From Mycolicibacterium rufum (GTDB taxonomy: Bacteria > Actinomycetota > Actinomycetes > Mycobacteriales > Mycobacteriaceae): 64,000 bases of DNA. This document shows, one piece after another, positions 63,059 to 64,000 of the stretch. Each line of letters starts with the position of its first letter. The first letter of the stretch is position 1. The translations under genes were made by a program, and so were the position numbers. A model generated the notes under the pieces. It was given only the letters and a program-made list of their open reading frames with translations. It made no database searches and was not told where the DNA came from. The stretch covers positions 1-64,000 of the forward strand of contig NZ_CP103313.1 of the NCBI RefSeq assembly GCF_022374875.2, read 5' to 3'.

Positions 63059-64000
63059 AATGATCAGAACCTGTGGATGAGCCTCGGCGTGGGGGCGTGA
63101 AAATGAGCGCACCTTCCCGAGGATGATCATCACGGAATCAGGTATTCGATCAAGACCGGCGTTGGCGCGCTGGTTGGGAAGGTACGCCCATGCTCACCGT
63201 AGTTCACGACGGCGCGGAGGCCAACGACAACACCGACAGTGGTGCTGGTCGGTCGTTGTTGGATGAGATTGTCCGTGATGGCGCTCGGCAGATGCTGGCC
63301 GCGGCGTTGCAGGCCGAGGTCGCCGCCTACGTGGCGCAGTTCGCTGACCAGCGCGATGACAACGGCCACCGATTGGTGGTCCGCAACGGCTACCACCAGC
63401 CGCGCGAGGTGCTGACCGCAGCCGGTGCGGTGCAGGTGAGGGCCCCGCGGGTCAACGACAAACGTGTCGATCCCGACACTGGTGAACGCAAGCGGTTCTC
63501 CTCGGCGATCCTGCCGGCCTGGGCGCGCAAGTCCCCGCAGATGTCCGAGGTGTTGCCGCTGTTGTACCTGCACGGGTTGTCGAGCAGCGATTTCACCCCG
63601 GCCCTGGAGCAGTTCCTCGGCTCCGGTGCCGGGTTGTCGGCATCGACGATCACCCGGCTCACGTCGCAGTGGCAAGATGAGGCCGCCGCGTTCGGTCGTC
63701 GCGATCTGTCGGGCAGCGACTATGTCTACCTGTGGGTCGACGGCATCCCCCTCAAGGTCCGCCTGGACCAGGAAAAGCTGTGTCTGCTGGTGATGCTCGG
63801 TGTGCGCGCTGACGGCCGCAAGGAGCTGGTGGCGATCAGCGACGGCTACCGTGAATCGGCCGAGTCGTGGGCCGATCTGCTGCGCGACTGCAAACGGCGC
63901 GGCATGACCGCCCCCGTGCTCGCCGTCGGTGACGGTGCACTCGGGTTCTGGAAAGCGGTCCGTGAGGTGTTCCCGGCCACCAAAGAGCAGCGCTGCTGGT
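63059..64000 (+). mobile_element. IS256-family element D, cut by the window edge
   Basis: The same isoform as element A; over the visible 940 bp I noticed a single base difference (TAC instead of TAT near 63392). The transposase starts at ATG 63190 and is open to the window end (through the CW of the CWFHK motif). Confidence 0.9.

Noticed and set aside
1..64000. CRISPR array, tRNA or rRNA genes
   Set aside because: I saw no regularly spaced repeats of 25-40 bp and no tRNA-like cloverleaf or rRNA-like stretches while reading both strands.

Overview
The window looks like part of a large, IS-riddled catabolic plasmid (or a plasmid-derived region) of a high-GC actinobacterium, most likely Mycolicibacterium/Mycobacterium or a close relative. 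The reasons are the high GC, frequent GTG/TTG starts, ATGA/GTGA gene overlaps, a winged-helix actinobacterial Rep, a DUF2637 protein, the actinobacterial PcaL fusion, a mycobacterial-type cutinase and CxxYxxC ferredoxins. No rRNA, tRNA or CRISPR array was seen.

Layout. 1-9700 is plasmid backbone: two Rep-like genes (one cut off by an IS1380 fragment) that share an 18-bp upstream motif, an Imm63-like orphan, a parA/parB-like pair behind a candidate centromere, a frameshifted membrane protein, a DUF2637 gene broken by a 20-bp tandem duplication, and small DNA-binding-like genes. 9711-14528 is an IS island: an IS1380 element split by a second IS1380, then an IS256-family element. 14791-21298 is a complete protocatechuate branch of the beta-ketoadipate pathway (IclR regulator, pcaH-G-B-L-I-J, cupin). 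21465-22772 is a second IclR gene with an NTF2-fold protein. 23034-29968 is a segment bracketed by inverted IS256 copies plus 131 bp of duplicated aldehyde dehydrogenase; it carries a ferredoxin, a ferredoxin reductase, an SCP2-like carrier and an orphan PcaG-like protein. 29843-32064 holds a truncated aldehyde dehydrogenase and an MFS/MarR deletion scar.

32398-43377 is the most interesting part: a Rieske oxygenase (alpha/beta), a zinc alcohol dehydrogenase, a CaiB/BaiF CoA-transferase, a thiolase-fold protein without thiolase cysteines, a DUF35 zinc-ribbon/OB protein, a MaoC hydratase, a ferredoxin, a second Rieske oxygenase pair, a cupin and a beta-hydroxyacid dehydrogenase, followed by a MarR gene. 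On the other strand, 50599-44212 encodes an alpha/beta hydrolase, a third Rieske pair, a Gfo/Idh/MocA dihydrodiol dehydrogenase, a LigB-type extradiol dioxygenase, a 73-aa ORF and a class II aldolase/adducin-family enzyme. 51294-54108 (minus) is the meta-cleavage lower pathway (hydratase, acylating acetaldehyde dehydrogenase, 4-hydroxy-2-oxovalerate aldolase) with a divergent IclR gene. 54897-64000 is debris: IS3 and LuxR scraps, an intact IS1380, an integrase pseudogene, a truncated indolepyruvate oxidoreductase, a cutinase, a truncated NTF2 protein, IS30, IS3 pieces and a fourth IS256 copy cut by the window edge.

How it may work (inference): an aromatic carboxylic acid is activated by CoA transfer, dihydroxylated by a Rieske oxygenase, and its side chain removed by the thiolase-fold/DUF35 pair, as in the ipf ibuprofen system or Ltp2-type steroid side-chain aldolases. 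The resulting diol is cleaved by the LigB enzyme and fed to the hydratase-aldolase-dehydrogenase set, while protocatechuate-type intermediates go through pca. A near-identical CTCTG-N5-CAGAG palindrome in front of the ferredoxin/reductase unit and the class II aldolase gene, with a related copy before the SCP2-like gene, suggests that scattered units answer to one regulator. The true substrate cannot be read from the sequence.
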